A stretch of DNA of 64,000 nucleotides from Loigolactobacillus rennini DSM 20253 (GTDB taxonomy: Bacteria > Bacillota > Bacilli > Lactobacillales > Lactobacillaceae): positions 1-64,000 of the forward strand of contig NZ_AYYI01000015.1 of the NCBI RefSeq assembly GCF_001436505.1. Direction: 5' to 3'. The notes below the pieces were generated by a model that was not told where the DNA came from, searched no databases, and saw nothing but the letters and a program-made list of their open reading frames with translations. Shown piece after piece: positions 43,904 through 53,547 of this stretch. The number at the start of each line of letters is the position of its first letter. Positions within the stretch are counted from its first letter, which is position 1. The position numbers and the translations under genes are program-made.

Positions 43904-44417
43904 CTCTATTATATATTTTTACAAACTATTTATTATTACTAAAAAGAAGTTGAAAAGTGTACTCTTTATGGTCATCTTTAATTAGCTAATATCAATATAA
44001 AATCTTAACAGTATAATCTTGTCAATTTAATCAAAGACCAGTATCAAATCAATTATACCAAAATTATTTGTCAGGCTAAAAAACAACATTTAAGTCTACT
44101 AGGTTCACTGAATAGAATAAATTACTTAATTAGTACTTTCCCAATGTAATATTTAATTAAAAACATCCTTTAACAATCACTAGTAAGTGAAAAAATTCTC
44201 ACAGTTAGCCTATCTCTTATTTCTTTATAAGAGACTCATGATCTTGTACACTGTCTTTCCGAAGAAAACATAATCTATTCTTAAAAAATCTAAACAAACT
44301 ACATAAAAGTATCCACCAATTTAATTCTATAGCAGAAAAAAGTGTACTCTTTCCAATCATCACAACAGAAAAAGCACACCTTAAATTATCATTAAATGTT
44401 GTTACTACCAGTCTAAA
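43904..44417. other. AT-rich noncoding border of the restriction-modification island
   Basis: About 510 bp with no gene seen. The direct repeat AAAAGTGTACTCTTT occurs at 43953-43967 and 44338-44352. TAAATTATCATT at 44382-44393 shares 12 bp with the recombination core, in S1/S3 orientation, but lacks the rest. This stretch separates the defence island from the conserved rlmD gene. Confidence 0.5.
44052..44080 (-). promoter_or_regulatory. Candidate promoter of the hsdM operon
   Basis: On the minus strand TGGTATAAT is an extended -10 element (TATAAT at 44052-44057) with a weak -35 TTTAGC 17 bp upstream. It is about 390 bp before hsdM; no better promoter was seen nearer. Confidence 0.45.
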
Positions 44418-45785
44418 CTATTTCTCCCGTTCCAATCCCGTCACACTCTCCACATGCTGGGTCAGTGGGAACATATCCACTGGCTGGGTTTGGCTGGCTT
44501 TGTAGCCAAATTCTTGTAGCCGCGTAAGGTCGCGGGCTAATGTTGCTGGGTTGCAACTGACATAAACGATCCGTTTTGGCTGCATTTTGCCCACGGTATC
44601 GATAAAGGAGCTGGCTAAGCCTTTACGTGGTGGATCGACTACTAAAGCATCGGCTTTAATCCCGGCTGCTTGCCATTTTGGTAAGATGTCTTCAGCCAAG
44701 CCTTGTTCAAACTTCACGTTGTGGATGCCGTTATGCTTGGCATTCCGTTTAGCGTCAGCAACCGCGGCTTCGGTCACTTCCATGCCGTAAACGTATTTAG
44801 CGTGCGGTGCCAATGACAAAGAAATGGTGCCAATGCCTGAATAAGCATCGATAACGGTCTCTTCGCCAGTCAGTTGGGCGGCGTCAATCGCGGTTTGGTA
44901 CAGTTTTTCCGTTTGTACTGGGTTGACTTGGTAAAAGGACAAGGCAGAAATATCAAAGGTGTGGCCGAGAATTTGGTCGTGAATGTAAGATTTGCCGTAT
45001 AATTTTTTCACGGTTTTGCCTAAAATCACATTAGTTGCTTTTGGTACCACGCTTTGCATGATGCTGACAACTTCTGGCAACTGGCTTAAAATGTTTAAAA
45101 TCAGCTTCTGCGCTTGGGGAATTTCTTTGGTGCGGGTGATTAAGACAATCATCATTTCGTGGCTAAAGTGGCCCCGCCGCACCATGATGTGGCGGATCAC
45201 GCCGCGGTTACGATTTTCATCATAGGCTGGAATGTTGTACTGGCGTAACAGGTCGCGCACCACCACTACCGCGTGATCAATTGCGGGGTCTTGGATATAG
45301 AAATCTTCTAGTGGCAATAATTGGTGGCTGTGGCGCCGGTAAAAGCCAGTTTCTAGTTGACCTTTCACTTGACGAACCGGGATTTGCGCTTTATTCCGGT
45401 AACCGCGAGGATCGTCCATTCCAATTGTCGGCAGCACGTCAATGTCCAAATGATTTTTTTGGTAAACGTTGCGCAATTGTTGCTGTTTAAATTTCAATTG
45501 TGCTGAATAGCTTAGGTGTCCTAATGGCGCAATGCCAGCTTGCATGTATACTTTATCAGGTAATTTAACGCGATCAGGACTGTCATTAAAGCGTTGCAAT
45601 ACCCGAGCGTAACCAAAATTTTTACCCACTTTGGTGACTTGCAGCTTCACTTTTTCACTAGGCAATGCGTTAGCCACAAACAACGGATAGTCCGCTACTT
45701 TTGCGACGCCTAAGCCTTCATACGTCAGGTCAACGATGGTGGCTGTCACGGTTTCATTCTTAGTTACTGGTGCTTTAAATTTCAT
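44418..45785 (-). CDS. rlmD: 23S rRNA (uracil-C5)-methyltransferase
   Basis: An RumA-type methyltransferase (455 residues), methylating uracil-1939 and in Gram-positive bacteria possibly also uracil-747. It has an N-terminal TRAM domain (TVTATIVDLTYEGLGVAKV) and a SAM-dependent domain: DAYSGIGTISLSL near residue 315, VVDPPRKG near 380, and the nucleophile motif YVSCNPATLARDL near 410. It lies 107 bp downstream of dagK on the same strand and is the last core gene before the restriction island. A symbol of rlmCD would be equally defensible. Confidence 0.93.
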   Translation of the reverse strand: MKFKAPVTKNETVTATIVDLTYEGLGVAKVADYPLFVANALPSEKVKLQVTKVGKNFGYARVLQRFNDSPDRVKLPDKVYMQAGIAPLGHLSYSAQLKFKQQQLRNVYQKNHLDIDVLPTIGMDDPRGYRNKAQIPVRQVKGQLETGFYRRHSHQLLPLEDFYIQDPAIDHAVVVVRDLLRQYNIPAYDENRNRGVIRHIMVRRGHFSHEMMIVLITRTKEIPQAQKLILNILSQLPEVVSIMQSVVPKATNVILGKTVKKLYGKSYIHDQILGHTFDISALSFYQVNPVQTEKLYQTAIDAAQLTGEETVIDAYSGIGTISLSLAPHAKYVYGMEVTEAAVADAKRNAKHNGIHNVKFEQGLAEDILPKWQAAGIKADALVVDPPRKGLASSFIDTVGKMQPKRIVYVSCNPATLARDLTRLQEFGYKASQTQPVDMFPLTQHVESVTGLEREK

Positions 45786-45847
45786 TTTGTTCTCCTTTAA
45801 TGTTGCAATTCTGTTTGATTAAGTAATTGCAACTTGCAAATAACCAC

Positions 45848-45894
45848 AAACGGTGAACGACCCACTGCGAATCGTTCACCGTTTTCGGTTTTTT
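45848..45894. terminator. Hairpin between dagK and rlmD
   Basis: AAACGGTGAACGA (45848-45860) pairs with TCGTTCACCGTTT (45872-45884). The T-run follows on the plus strand; on the minus strand, where dagK is transcribed, only TGTGGTTATTT follows. It may be a weak dagK terminator or an element that reduces transcription into rlmD. Confidence 0.6.
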
Positions 45895-46873
45895 AATCTG
45901 TTACTTTCGGCTTTGCTGGTGTTTGCGGCAGGCCAGCAGTGCGCTCTGCTGCGGTAGCACTTTTTGGCAGCGCAGCGACATCAGCATAAATTTCGATGTG
46001 CTGCTTCAAATTGGTGAAAGTCATCGGCGCAGTGCCGCCATATTCACCATCCAAATTAATTTTCATTTTTGTGCCATTCTCAGTTTTTGCGATGAGTCGG
46101 TGAGTTTTCGTGTAAATAATCCGTTTATCGTTTAAGTGTTTACCGTTTAAAGCTAACGCAATTAAACGAATCAATTCCGCTAAATTAGAGGTTTTAACAA
46201 TAATTAGTGAAAAACGACCATCGCCTAGGGTAACATCTGGTGCAACCTTTTCGAAACCGCCGATGGAATTGGTCAGACCCAATAAAAACATGGAGGCTTC
46301 ACCGTCAAATTCGCCATCATCATAAATTAAGTGCATCGGTACCGGCTTAATTTGCGGCAACATTTTGGCTCCTTCAACCAAATAAGCCAAGTAGCCAAAA
46401 ATTGATTTAGTTTCCGAGGGCACGCCATAAGTTAATTCGGTTAAAAATCCGCCACCGGCGATGTTCATAAAATATTTATCATCCGCTTGGCCGATATCCA
46501 TTTTAATGGTCCGGCGCTTCAGCACAACTTTGGCAGCTGCAACCGGATCATCCCGGGGAATTTTTAACGCCCGCGCGTAGTCATTGGTAGTGCCAGCTGG
46601 GATAATCGCCATCTTCGGGCGTTTTTTCAGCCCCGCCAAACCATTGACCACTTGGTTGATAGTGCCATCTCCACCTGCCGCGACAACTAGATCAAATCCG
46701 GCTTTAGCAGCTCGGGTAGCTTCATTTTGGGCAGAAAGCGGCTCAGCGGTAGTGGCATACGCACTGGTTTCGTAACCCGCCTGTTCAAAAATGCCTAAGA
46801 TATCGATCATGTTCGGCTTTAAACTTTCATGACCGGACACTGGATTATAAATCACACGCGCTCGCTGCTGCAT
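45893..46873 (-). CDS. dagK: Diacylglycerol kinase
   Basis: Phosphorylates diacylglycerol to phosphatidic acid, recycling the diacylglycerol formed during teichoic acid synthesis. The 326-residue soluble protein is of the DgkB/YegS lipid kinase family: VIYNPVSGHES at the start, the nucleotide-binding LVVAAGGDGTINQVVNGL near residues 62-79, and PAGTTNDYARAL near 98. C-terminal extension (ALPKSATAAERTAGL) is low-complexity. It is 17 bp after gatB, as in other lactobacilli. Confidence 0.94.
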   Translation of the reverse strand: MQQRARVIYNPVSGHESLKPNMIDILGIFEQAGYETSAYATTAEPLSAQNEATRAAKAGFDLVVAAGGDGTINQVVNGLAGLKKRPKMAIIPAGTTNDYARALKIPRDDPVAAAKVVLKRRTIKMDIGQADDKYFMNIAGGGFLTELTYGVPSETKSIFGYLAYLVEGAKMLPQIKPVPMHLIYDDGEFDGEASMFLLGLTNSIGGFEKVAPDVTLGDGRFSLIIVKTSNLAELIRLIALALNGKHLNDKRIIYTKTHRLIAKTENGTKMKINLDGEYGGTAPMTFTNLKQHIEIYADVAALPKSATAAERTAGLPQTPAKPKVTD

Positions 46874-46890
46874 GGCGCAACCTTCTTTCT

Positions 46891-48321
46891 CTACCGTTGT
46901 TTCAATTCTTGCATCAATAGCTTGTTAGCCACTTTCGGGTTTGCTTGACCGCGGGTTTGCTTCATGATCTGGCCAACTAAGTAACCCACTGCACGGTCTT
47001 TACCATTTTTAAAGTCTGTAATTGACTTCTCATTATTATCCAATATTTCAGTGATGATTGGCAATAATTTTGCAGGATCGGACAATTGAACTAAGCCTTT
47101 TGCTTCAACCCATTGCTTAGGTTCAGTTCCATTACTAATGGTTTCTTTAAAGACTTTCTTGGCAATTTTCGATGAAATTGTTTCATCAGTAATTAATTTA
47201 ATCATGGTTGCCAAATGTTCCGGCGTTAATTTTGTAGCCGTTAAATCCATTTTCTGCGCGTTTAAATAAGCATTAACTTCACCTTGTAGCCAGTTAGCGG
47301 CTAATTTAGGATCTGCACCGGCTTTAACTGTCGCTTCAAAAAAGTTGGCCATTTCCAGACTTTGGGTCAACACCGCTGCATCTGCTTTACTTAAACCTAG
47401 CTCGTTAACGTAACGCTGGCGCCGCTTTGCTGGCATTTCTGGAATCGACTGGCGAACCTTTTCGATCCAATCATCACTGATGTGCAAAGGTGGAATATCC
47501 GGCTCTGGGAAGTAACGGTAGTCGTCAGAGCCTTCCTTGACCCGCTGTAACACCGTTTTACCCGTATTTTCATCGTAGCCACGAGTTTCTGGGCGGACAA
47601 CCCCACCGGACAGCAAAATCTGCGCTTGCCGTTTTTCTTCATAGGCTAAGCCTTTACGCAAAAAGTTAAAAGAGTTGATGTTCTTCAATTCAGATTTTAC
47701 ACCAAATTCTTTTTTCCCTGCTGGCCGAATTGAAATATTAGCGTCAACCCGCAAAGAACCTTCTTCCATTTTAACATCGGAAACTCCGCTGAACTGAATC
47801 ACTTGGCGCAAAGTTTCCAAATATTGGTAAGCTTCTTCTGGCGAAGCCATGTCTGGTTTAGAAACAATTTCAATCAAAGGCGTCCCCTGCCGGTTTAAGT
47901 CAACATAAGAGTATTGCCCACGGTGGGTATTTTTCCCAGCGTCTTCTTCTAAATGCAATTCTTCAATGCCAATTTTCTTCATACTACCATCAGCGCCTTC
48001 GACTTCAACCCAGCCATCATGACCGATGGGTTGTTCGAATTGGGTGATTTGGTAAGCCTTTGGGTTATCTGGATAAAAGTAGTTTTTCCGGTCAAAGTGG
48101 TTTTCTTTGGCAATCGTTGCATTCAAAGCTAATGCTGCCCGCATGCCGAATTCAACTGCGCCTTTATTGACGCTCGGTAAAACACCGGGATAACCCCAAT
48201 CGATCACGTTGGTGTTCAAGTTAGGGGTATCACCGAATTCATTCGCCGATGGACTAAACATTTTCGATTTGGTTTTTAATTCCACGTGGACTTCAAGTCC
48301 AATTGTCGTTTCAAAATTCAC
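46891..48321 (-). CDS. gatB: Aspartyl/glutamyl-tRNA amidotransferase subunit B
   Basis: The tRNA-binding and kinase subunit (476 residues) of GatCAB, which converts Glu-tRNA(Gln) and Asp-tRNA(Asn) to the amides. The family start [20 protein letters not shown], then [36 protein letters not shown] and [13 protein letters not shown] are all present; the C-terminal YqeY-like tail ([19 protein letters not shown]) is complete. It begins 3 bp after gatA. Confidence 0.98.
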   Translation of the reverse strand: MNFETTIGLEVHVELKTKSKMFSPSANEFGDTPNLNTNVIDWGYPGVLPSVNKGAVEFGMRAALALNATIAKENHFDRKNYFYPDNPKAYQITQFEQPIGHDGWVEVEGADGSMKKIGIEELHLEEDAGKNTHRGQYSYVDLNRQGTPLIEIVSKPDMASPEEAYQYLETLRQVIQFSGVSDVKMEEGSLRVDANISIRPAGKKEFGVKSELKNINSFNFLRKGLAYEEKRQAQILLSGGVVRPETRGYDENTGKTVLQRVKEGSDDYRYFPEPDIPPLHISDDWIEKVRQSIPEMPAKRRQRYVNELGLSKADAAVLTQSLEMANFFEATVKAGADPKLAANWLQGEVNAYLNAQKMDLTATKLTPEHLATMIKLITDETISSKIAKKVFKETISNGTEPKQWVEAKGLVQLSDPAKLLPIITEILDNNEKSITDFKNGKDRAVGYLVGQIMKQTRGQANPKVANKLLMQELKQR

Positions 48322-48324
48322 GAG

Positions 48325-49785
48325 TTATTTGCCCCCTAACGTTGGTGTTTGTTGGTGAAAGTCGGTCGCTTGTTCAAAGGCATAACCTGCTTGGTACAGC
48401 GTTGCTTCAGCAAATGGCTTACCAATCAGTTGCATCCCAATCGGCAAACCGGAAGCAAAGCCAGCTGGCAGTGATAAGCCTGGTAAGCCAGCCATATTGA
48501 CTGGCACACTCAAAACATCGCCAGCATACATGGTTAATGGATCGTCACTATCTTCGCCAATGCCATACGCCGTAGTCGGTGCCACTGGTCCTAAAATTAA
48601 GTCATGATCTTTAAAAATATTAGTGAAATCTTGCTGCATCAAAGTTCGTACTTGCGTTGCCTTTTTAAAGTAAGCATCATAATAACCAGCGGATAGCGAG
48701 TACATGCCTAACATAATCCGCCGTTTGACTTCTGGACCAAAGCCTTCTGTTCGGGATCTAACGTAAACATCATTTAAGTTACGCGCATCTTTTGAACGCA
48801 CGCCGTAACGAATACCGTCAAAACGCTGTAAGTTAGAGGATGCTTCGGAACTAGAAATAATGTAGTAAGCTGCGACACCATATTTACTGTGCGGTAAAGA
48901 AACCTCATCCACTGTAGCACCTAATTCACGGTATTTATCCGCAGCTGCTAAAATGGCTTGCTTAACTTCTTTTTGCACCCCTGCTCCTAAATATTCTTTA
49001 GGTAAGCCAATCCGCATGCCTTTAACACCAGCCGTTAAGTTAGCGGTGAAATCAGCTGGGTAGCCATCGACAGAAGTGCCATCGTGTTCATCTTTGCCCA
49101 CTAAAATGTTCAGTAACGCAGCATTATCTTTAATGTTGCGGGCAAACGGACCGATTTGATCCAAACTAGAACCAAAGGCAATCAGGCCCCAGCGAGAAAT
49201 CCGCCCGTAGGTTGGTTTCATCCCGACAACACCGGTAAAGGACGCCGGTTGGCGAATAGAACCACCAGTATCAGACCCTAAAGCAAATGGCACCATACCA
49301 GCGGCAACTGCTGCTGCGGAACCACCAGATGAACCACCGGGTACTTTAGTGGTATCCCAAGGGTTTTTAGTGATTTTAAAAGCAGAGTTTTCGGTGGAAC
49401 CGCCCATGGCAAATTCATCCATGTTAGTTTTGCCGATAACTATCATATCATTAGCGTAAATCTTTTTCATGACGGTAGCATCATAAACAGGCGTGAAGTT
49501 AGCTAAAATTTTGCTAGCTGCAGTAGTACGCAGCCCTTTAGTCATAATGTTATCTTTAATGGCAATCGGAATCCCAGCTAACAAGTTGTCTGGGTCAATT
49601 CCCTCTTCATCCACCGCTTTAGCTGCTGCCAAAGCTTGCTCTTCATTTAAAGTTAAGAAAGCGCCAATTTGTTGGTCAGTTTCCTTTAATGCCGCTAAAG
49701 TCTGCTGCGTTAAGTCATAACTGGTGAGTTCTTTCGTCACCAACTGGTGATGGATGGTGGTTAAATCATTATCAAAGAAGTTCAT
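48325..49785 (-). CDS. gatA: Aspartyl/glutamyl-tRNA amidotransferase subunit A
   Basis: The amidase subunit (486 residues), which frees ammonia from glutamine. Its Ser-cisSer-Lys triad is seen as the lysine in [12 protein letters not shown] near residue 77, the cis-serine and glycine run in [16 protein letters not shown] near 150, and the nucleophile serine in [14 protein letters not shown] near 176. It overlaps gatC by 4 bp and is part of gatC-gatA-gatB-dagK. Confidence 0.98.
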   Translation of the reverse strand: MNFFDNDLTTIHHQLVTKELTSYDLTQQTLAALKETDQQIGAFLTLNEEQALAAAKAVDEEGIDPDNLLAGIPIAIKDNIMTKGLRTTAASKILANFTPVYDATVMKKIYANDMIVIGKTNMDEFAMGGSTENSAFKITKNPWDTTKVPGGSSGGSAAAVAAGMVPFALGSDTGGSIRQPASFTGVVGMKPTYGRISRWGLIAFGSSLDQIGPFARNIKDNAALLNILVGKDEHDGTSVDGYPADFTANLTAGVKGMRIGLPKEYLGAGVQKEVKQAILAAADKYRELGATVDEVSLPHSKYGVAAYYIISSSEASSNLQRFDGIRYGVRSKDARNLNDVYVRSRTEGFGPEVKRRIMLGMYSLSAGYYDAYFKKATQVRTLMQQDFTNIFKDHDLILGPVAPTTAYGIGEDSDDPLTMYAGDVLSVPVNMAGLPGLSLPAGFASGLPIGMQLIGKPFAEATLYQAGYAFEQATDFHQQTPTLGGK

Positions 49786-50096
49786 TCGCCGTCATCCTCC
49801 CCTTTATTAAAAATAGCAGGTACTTTAATGAAGCCATCTTGTGTATCCGGTGCGTTATCCAGTAATGCTTGCCGTTCTTTTGGATCGGCCGGTGCAGGGT
49901 TATCCGCACGCAAAACATTGTCTAAATCACCCACATAATTCATAGGCGTCACATTTTTAGTATCAACCACTTGTAGTTGATTAAACATATCCGTAATTTC
50001 ACTTAATTGGTCAGTAAATTGATTTAATTCTTGATCGTTAAAAGATAAACGGGCGAGGTTTGCAACGTGTTCGACTTGCTCTTTACTAATTGCCAA
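49782..50096 (-). CDS. gatC: Aspartyl/glutamyl-tRNA amidotransferase subunit C
   Basis: The small stabilising subunit (104 residues) of Gat[22 protein letters not shown] at the start and [18 protein letters not shown] and [14 protein letters not shown] at the end. First gene of gatCAB-dagK. An extended -10 element (TGGTAGAAT on the minus strand, near 50132-50140) lies upstream as a possible promoter. Confidence 0.97.
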   Translation of the reverse strand: MAISKEQVEHVANLARLSFNDQELNQFTDQLSEITDMFNQLQVVDTKNVTPMNYVGDLDNVLRADNPAPADPKERQALLDNAPDTQDGFIKVPAIFNKGEDDGE

Positions 50097-50131
50097 TTCT
50101 CTTGCCTCTCTTTCATTTTAGTTACGCTATT

Positions 50132-50140
50132 ATTCTACCA
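50132..50140 (-). promoter_or_regulatory. Candidate extended -10 promoter of gatCAB
   Basis: TGGTAGAAT on the minus strand, about 36 bp before the gatC start. No clear -35 is visible. Confidence 0.4.
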
Positions 50141-50266
50141 TAAAGCCAGCAATAAGCGAGCTAGGTTTGTCAGTTTGATACTTCTAAAAATAATCATAGC
50201 AGGCTTATTGCTGAAATTAAACCACTGGTGAAAAATTACAACTACAAAACCTGCTTTTAAATGATA

Positions 50267-50312
50267 AACGCAATGGCAGGCTTGCACTTAAGTCAAGCCG
50301 CCATTGCGTTTA
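50267..50312 (-). terminator. Terminator-like hairpin after the esterase operon
   Basis: A very long stem: AAACGCAATGGCaGGCTTG (50267 on) pairs with CAAGCCgCCATTGCGTTT (to 50312), closing a 9-nt loop. It lies just after the last gene of the sialate operon. The T-run on the minus strand is poor. Confidence 0.75.
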
Positions 50313-50325
50313 ATTGGTCTTATCA

Positions 50326-51159
50326 TTAAAAATTAACTTGATCAAACTGTAATTGCTCGGCAAGCCAGCTCAACGCAAGCTCAAACCAAGCCGCAGCTCG
50401 TTTTTCAATATCTTCCGGCCGATTATAACGTGCCGTTTCGACAGTTGCTAAGCACAAACCGTGTTTTCCTTTGGTAAATAAATGTAAATCTAACGGCACT
50501 TGATGCTGTGCCAGCGCTGTGGCGTAAGTTAAACTATTGATCACCGGTACCATGGCATCCGCAAATGTGTGCCAGATAAAAGTTGGCGGTGTCTGCGCAC
50601 TGACTAATTTTTCTGCCTGCCAATAAGTGGCATCTGGACTAATCCGCTGAATGTCAGCCGGATCCTTAGGGAAACCTAGGTTCAAATCAATCACGGGATA
50701 GCCCAGTACTTGTGCTGCTGGCGAAATTTTTTGGGCATTAAAACCATGTGCTGCTAAATATTTGGGTTGCTGTCCCAGCGCATTCATTAAAGTCACCACA
50801 TGGCCCCCTGACGAAAAGCCGATGGTTACGATTCGCTGTGGATCACCATGAAATTCGGCTGTATGTTGCTTAACCGCATGTAAAGCTGTCAGCCCTACAT
50901 CAATGGCATTAGGGTAAATCGGGCCTTGGTCAAGTAGATTATAGTGCACAACTAATGTTTGGTAACCTTGCGCACTAAAAGCAAGCGCAATCGGTTCGCC
51001 TTCACGTTCCGTCATCTTAACAAAGCCACTACCAGGAAATATGATTGCGATGGGCCACTGGCGTTGATCATTTTCTTCTTTTAATGGTTCTTTTAAAAAA
51101 TATTCTATTTTAAAGGCAAAGCCAGTTGGTGTCTTTAAAGTTAACGCCCCACAATTCAT
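50326..51159 (-). CDS. Alpha/beta hydrolase, putative carbohydrate esterase 2
   Basis: A 277-residue alpha/beta hydrolase of the esterase/acetylxylan esterase type without a signal peptide. The catalytic serine is in TIGFSSGGHVVTLM, the aspartate in HTFADAMVPV and the histidine in FTKGKHGLCLA; IIFPGSGFVKM forms the oxyanion-hole region. It is a paralogue of the next gene upstream, sharing the HGF...L.P.AQ.L.YPVIDL...GFP..P segment. ATG at 51159 has AGGAGG about 8 nt upstream. It is the last gene of the TIM-barrel/antiporter/symporter/esterase operon. Deacetylation of O-acetylated sialic acids or of another acyl sugar is possible from context only. Confidence 0.82.
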   Translation of the reverse strand: MNCGALTLKTPTGFAFKIEYFLKEPLKEENDQRQWPIAIIFPGSGFVKMTEREGEPIALAFSAQGYQTLVVHYNLLDQGPIYPNAIDVGLTALHAVKQHTAEFHGDPQRIVTIGFSSGGHVVTLMNALGQQPKYLAAHGFNAQKISPAAQVLGYPVIDLNLGFPKDPADIQRISPDATYWQAEKLVSAQTPPTFIWHTFADAMVPVINSLTYATALAQHQVPLDLHLFTKGKHGLCLATVETARYNRPEDIEKRAAAWFELALSWLAEQLQFDQVNF

Positions 51160-51174
51160 TGCCATTTCCTCCTT

Positions 51175-52011
51175 TTAAAGTTCGGTTTGGTTGCTAGACG
51201 CAAAACAAGTCCGCAGCCAACCTAGCGCAAGTTCAAACCAACTTGCTGCACGGGGCGCAATGTCTTCCGGATGGTTCGCCCGTGAACTGGCCAGATTGGC
51301 AAATGCTAAACCATGGACACCTTGACTATAAATGTGACTATCAAGATTAACGTGGTGCTGAGTTAAAGCTGTGATGTAAACAACGGTATTCAACACGGGA
51401 ACTAATTCATCAGTAGCAGTGTGCCAAATAAATGTCGGTGGCGTCTGTGCTGTGACTAAATTTTGCGCTGCCCATAATTCCTGATCCGGGCTAATTTTTT
51501 CGGCCTGCTTTAAATCATTTGGAAATCCTAATCTTAGATCAATCACCGGGTAACAAAGTATTTGTGCCAAAGGCTGTAACTTTTGTTCGGTAAAGCCATG
51601 CTGCTTTAAAAATTCAGGTTGTTCGCCTAACGCGTTCATCACAGCCACCAAATGTCCCCCAGCAGAAAAACCGACCGTCACAATTTTAGTTGGATCGCCA
51701 TGAAACATAGCGGCATTTTCCCGCAGATAATGCAAAACAGTTAATCCCATTACTGCGGCCGTGGGGTAAAACGGTGTGGTCACGGCCAAATGGTATCGTA
51801 CTACCACAACTTGGTAGCCTTTAGCTAAGAAGGCTAACGCGGCTGGCTCAACTTCACGTTCTGAAATACCGGTGAAGCCGCCACCAGGAAAAATTACTGC
51901 AATTGGCCATTGCCGGCGATCAGGAAAGGCAGTAAATTGCCGTCGACTGTAAAGTCGAATTTTAAACGACGCACCTTCAGGTGTTTGTAACGTTATCTTT
52001 TCAAATTTCAA
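51175..52011 (-). CDS. Alpha/beta hydrolase, putative carbohydrate esterase 1
   Basis: A 278-residue cytosolic alpha/beta hydrolase with the triad in TVGFSAGGHLVAVM (Ser), HTATDELVPV (Asp) and YSQGVHGLAFA (His), and IFPGGGFTGI as oxyanion segment. It is closely related to the adjacent esterase, so the pair arose by tandem duplication. The start is taken at TTG 52011, with GGGAGG 9 nt upstream; this aligns with the paralogue's start. An earlier TTG at 52038 overlaps no ribosome site. It begins 30 bp after the symporter gene. Confidence 0.82.
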   Translation of the reverse strand: MKFEKITLQTPEGASFKIRLYSRRQFTAFPDRRQWPIAVIFPGGGFTGISEREVEPAALAFLAKGYQVVVVRYHLAVTTPFYPTAAVMGLTVLHYLRENAAMFHGDPTKIVTVGFSAGGHLVAVMNALGEQPEFLKQHGFTEQKLQPLAQILCYPVIDLRLGFPNDLKQAEKISPDQELWAAQNLVTAQTPPTFIWHTATDELVPVLNTVVYITALTQHHVNLDSHIYSQGVHGLAFANLASSRANHPEDIAPRAASWFELALGWLRTCFASSNQTEL

Positions 52012-52041
52012 CTGACTAAGCCTCCCAAACGCACGCAAGTC

Positions 52042-53547
52042 TTATTTCTTAACGTAAGTTTCTTTGATAGTCGCTGCAGTTAAACCAGTAACGTCTTTAT
52101 TATGTCCTGGCGTAACTAAGCTGACCAAGTAACTGATAATAAATGCGGAAATAAAGGCAACACAAGCGACTAATAAGGAAGAAACATTGAGTGATTGCGC
52201 ATAGAAAGATAGAGCTACACTAGCGACTAAACCAACTAATACGCCAACCGTATTGGCCCGTTTAGTGAACATTCCAACCGCAAAAATACCAGCAATCGGC
52301 ACACCAAACATTCCTGTAACGGATAAGAACAGGTTCCAAGTTTCAGAAGCATCTGCAATCAATAAGTAAATCGCAATCCCTAAGCCTAACAAACCAGTAA
52401 TGATAATGATGATCCGCGCTAGTGTCACGTCTTTAACACCTTTTAACTTATCACTAAAGAACCGTTGCTTAAAGTCAGAAATCGCACATGATGAAATCGC
52501 ATTCAAACTAGACGAAATTGTGGACTGGGCAGCTGCAAAGATAGCGGCAATCACTAACCCAGCAACTCCAGCAGGCATCCGCGTCACGATAAAGTACGGC
52601 ACAACGGCACTGGTATTGAAACCAGCCGGCAAGGTGCCAACATGCTGATAGAAACTAAACAAAATTGTCCCCATTCCAAAGAACAGCGGAATGGTGATTA
52701 AAGCCAGGAACCCATTGGTGTATAATGACTCTTTTGCCTTTTTCATCGAACTTGTCGCTTGGTAGCGCTGAACAACATCTTGACTACCGGTATATTGGTA
52801 TAACGTGTTGAAAATCTGCCCTGCTAAAATCAGTGGTACGAATTTCGACAGATCGCTAAAAGTAAAGTCAGCGCCAGAAATGAATTTCTGGTTAACGGCT
52901 GCATCGTGAACAACAGTACCTAAACCACCATCAATGTAGTAGATTCCTAAAATGCAGACTAACAAGGCGCCGCCTAGTAAAATAAAACCTTGGATCACGT
53001 CACTCCAGATGACCCCTTCTAAACCACCTAAGAAAGTATAAATAATACACAACCCGCCAACCACAATGGCAATTAGAATTGGATTAATATCAGATACAGC
53101 TGTAATTGCAATAATCGGCAAGTAAATCACAATTGCAACCCGGCCAATATGATACAAAATAAATAATAAACTACTAATTGCCCGCATTACTGGACCAAAC
53201 CGTTCTTCTAAATATTCATAAGCCGTTGAAACATTTAATTTCCGGAAAAACGGCACGTAATATTTAACCAGTAAGGGAATAATTAAAAGAATGGAAAAAG
53301 ACCCAATCGCATAAGCCCAATCTTGTAAAAAGGCCTGCTCTGGCGTTGACATAAACGTAATCGCACTTAAGGTTGTCGCATAAATACTAAAACCAGCAGC
53401 CCAAGAAGGCACGTTGCCGCCAGCTTTGAAAAAAGCTTCTGTATCTTTACTCGCCTTGCGGGTAAAGTAGGCCCCGACACCCAGCATTGCCAATAAATAT
53501 AAAATCAATACCGCCCAATTTAAACCACCAAAACCAACTTTGTTCAT
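52042..53547 (-). CDS. Sodium:solute symporter, putative sialic acid transporter
   Basis: A 501-residue SSS-family permease with about 13 membrane segments. The N-terminal ILYLLAMLGVGAYFTRKASK and the segment GFSIYATTLSAITFMSTPEQ resemble sialic acid SSS transporters; YTFLGGLEGVIWSDVIQG is the family signature. It would import a sugar acid with sodium. Between nanA/nanE/nanK and two esterases, sialic acid is the best guess. Its start overlaps the antiporter stop by 4 bp. No other sialate transporter (TRAP, ABC or MFS) lies in the window. Confidence 0.87.
   Translation of the reverse strand: MNKVGFGGLNWAVLILYLLAMLGVGAYFTRKASKDTEAFFKAGGNVPSWAAGFSIYATTLSAITFMSTPEQAFLQDWAYAIGSFSILLIIPLLVKYYVPFFRKLNVSTAYEYLEERFGPVMRAISSLLFILYHIGRVAIVIYLPIIAITAVSDINPILIAIVVGGLCIIYTFLGGLEGVIWSDVIQGFILLGGALLVCILGIYYIDGGLGTVVHDAAVNQKFISGADFTFSDLSKFVPLILAGQIFNTLYQYTGSQDVVQRYQATSSMKKAKESLYTNGFLALITIPLFFGMGTILFSFYQHVGTLPAGFNTSAVVPYFIVTRMPAGVAGLVIAAIFAAAQSTISSSLNAISSCAISDFKQRFFSDKLKGVKDVTLARIIIIITGLLGLGIAIYLLIADASETWNLFLSVTGMFGVPIAGIFAVGMFTKRANTVGVLVGLVASVALSFYAQSLNVSSLLVACVAFISAFIISYLVSLVTPGHNKDVTGLTAATIKETYVKK

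Noticed and set aside
43746-43985. A 79-codon plus-strand open frame upstream of hsdM
   Set aside because: No ribosome site, odd composition, and it lies antisense to a more protein-like minus-strand frame; treated as a shadow.
44382-44393. Possible fifth recombination site (TAAATTATCATT)
   Set aside because: Only 12 of the 14 core bases match in an AT-rich spacer and there is no half gene attached, so chance is a sufficient explanation.
34664-44417. Prophage or integrative element carrying the restriction-modification genes
   Set aside because: No phage structural, relaxase or excisionase genes and no tRNA attachment site; the only recombinase is explained by the hsdS inversion sites.
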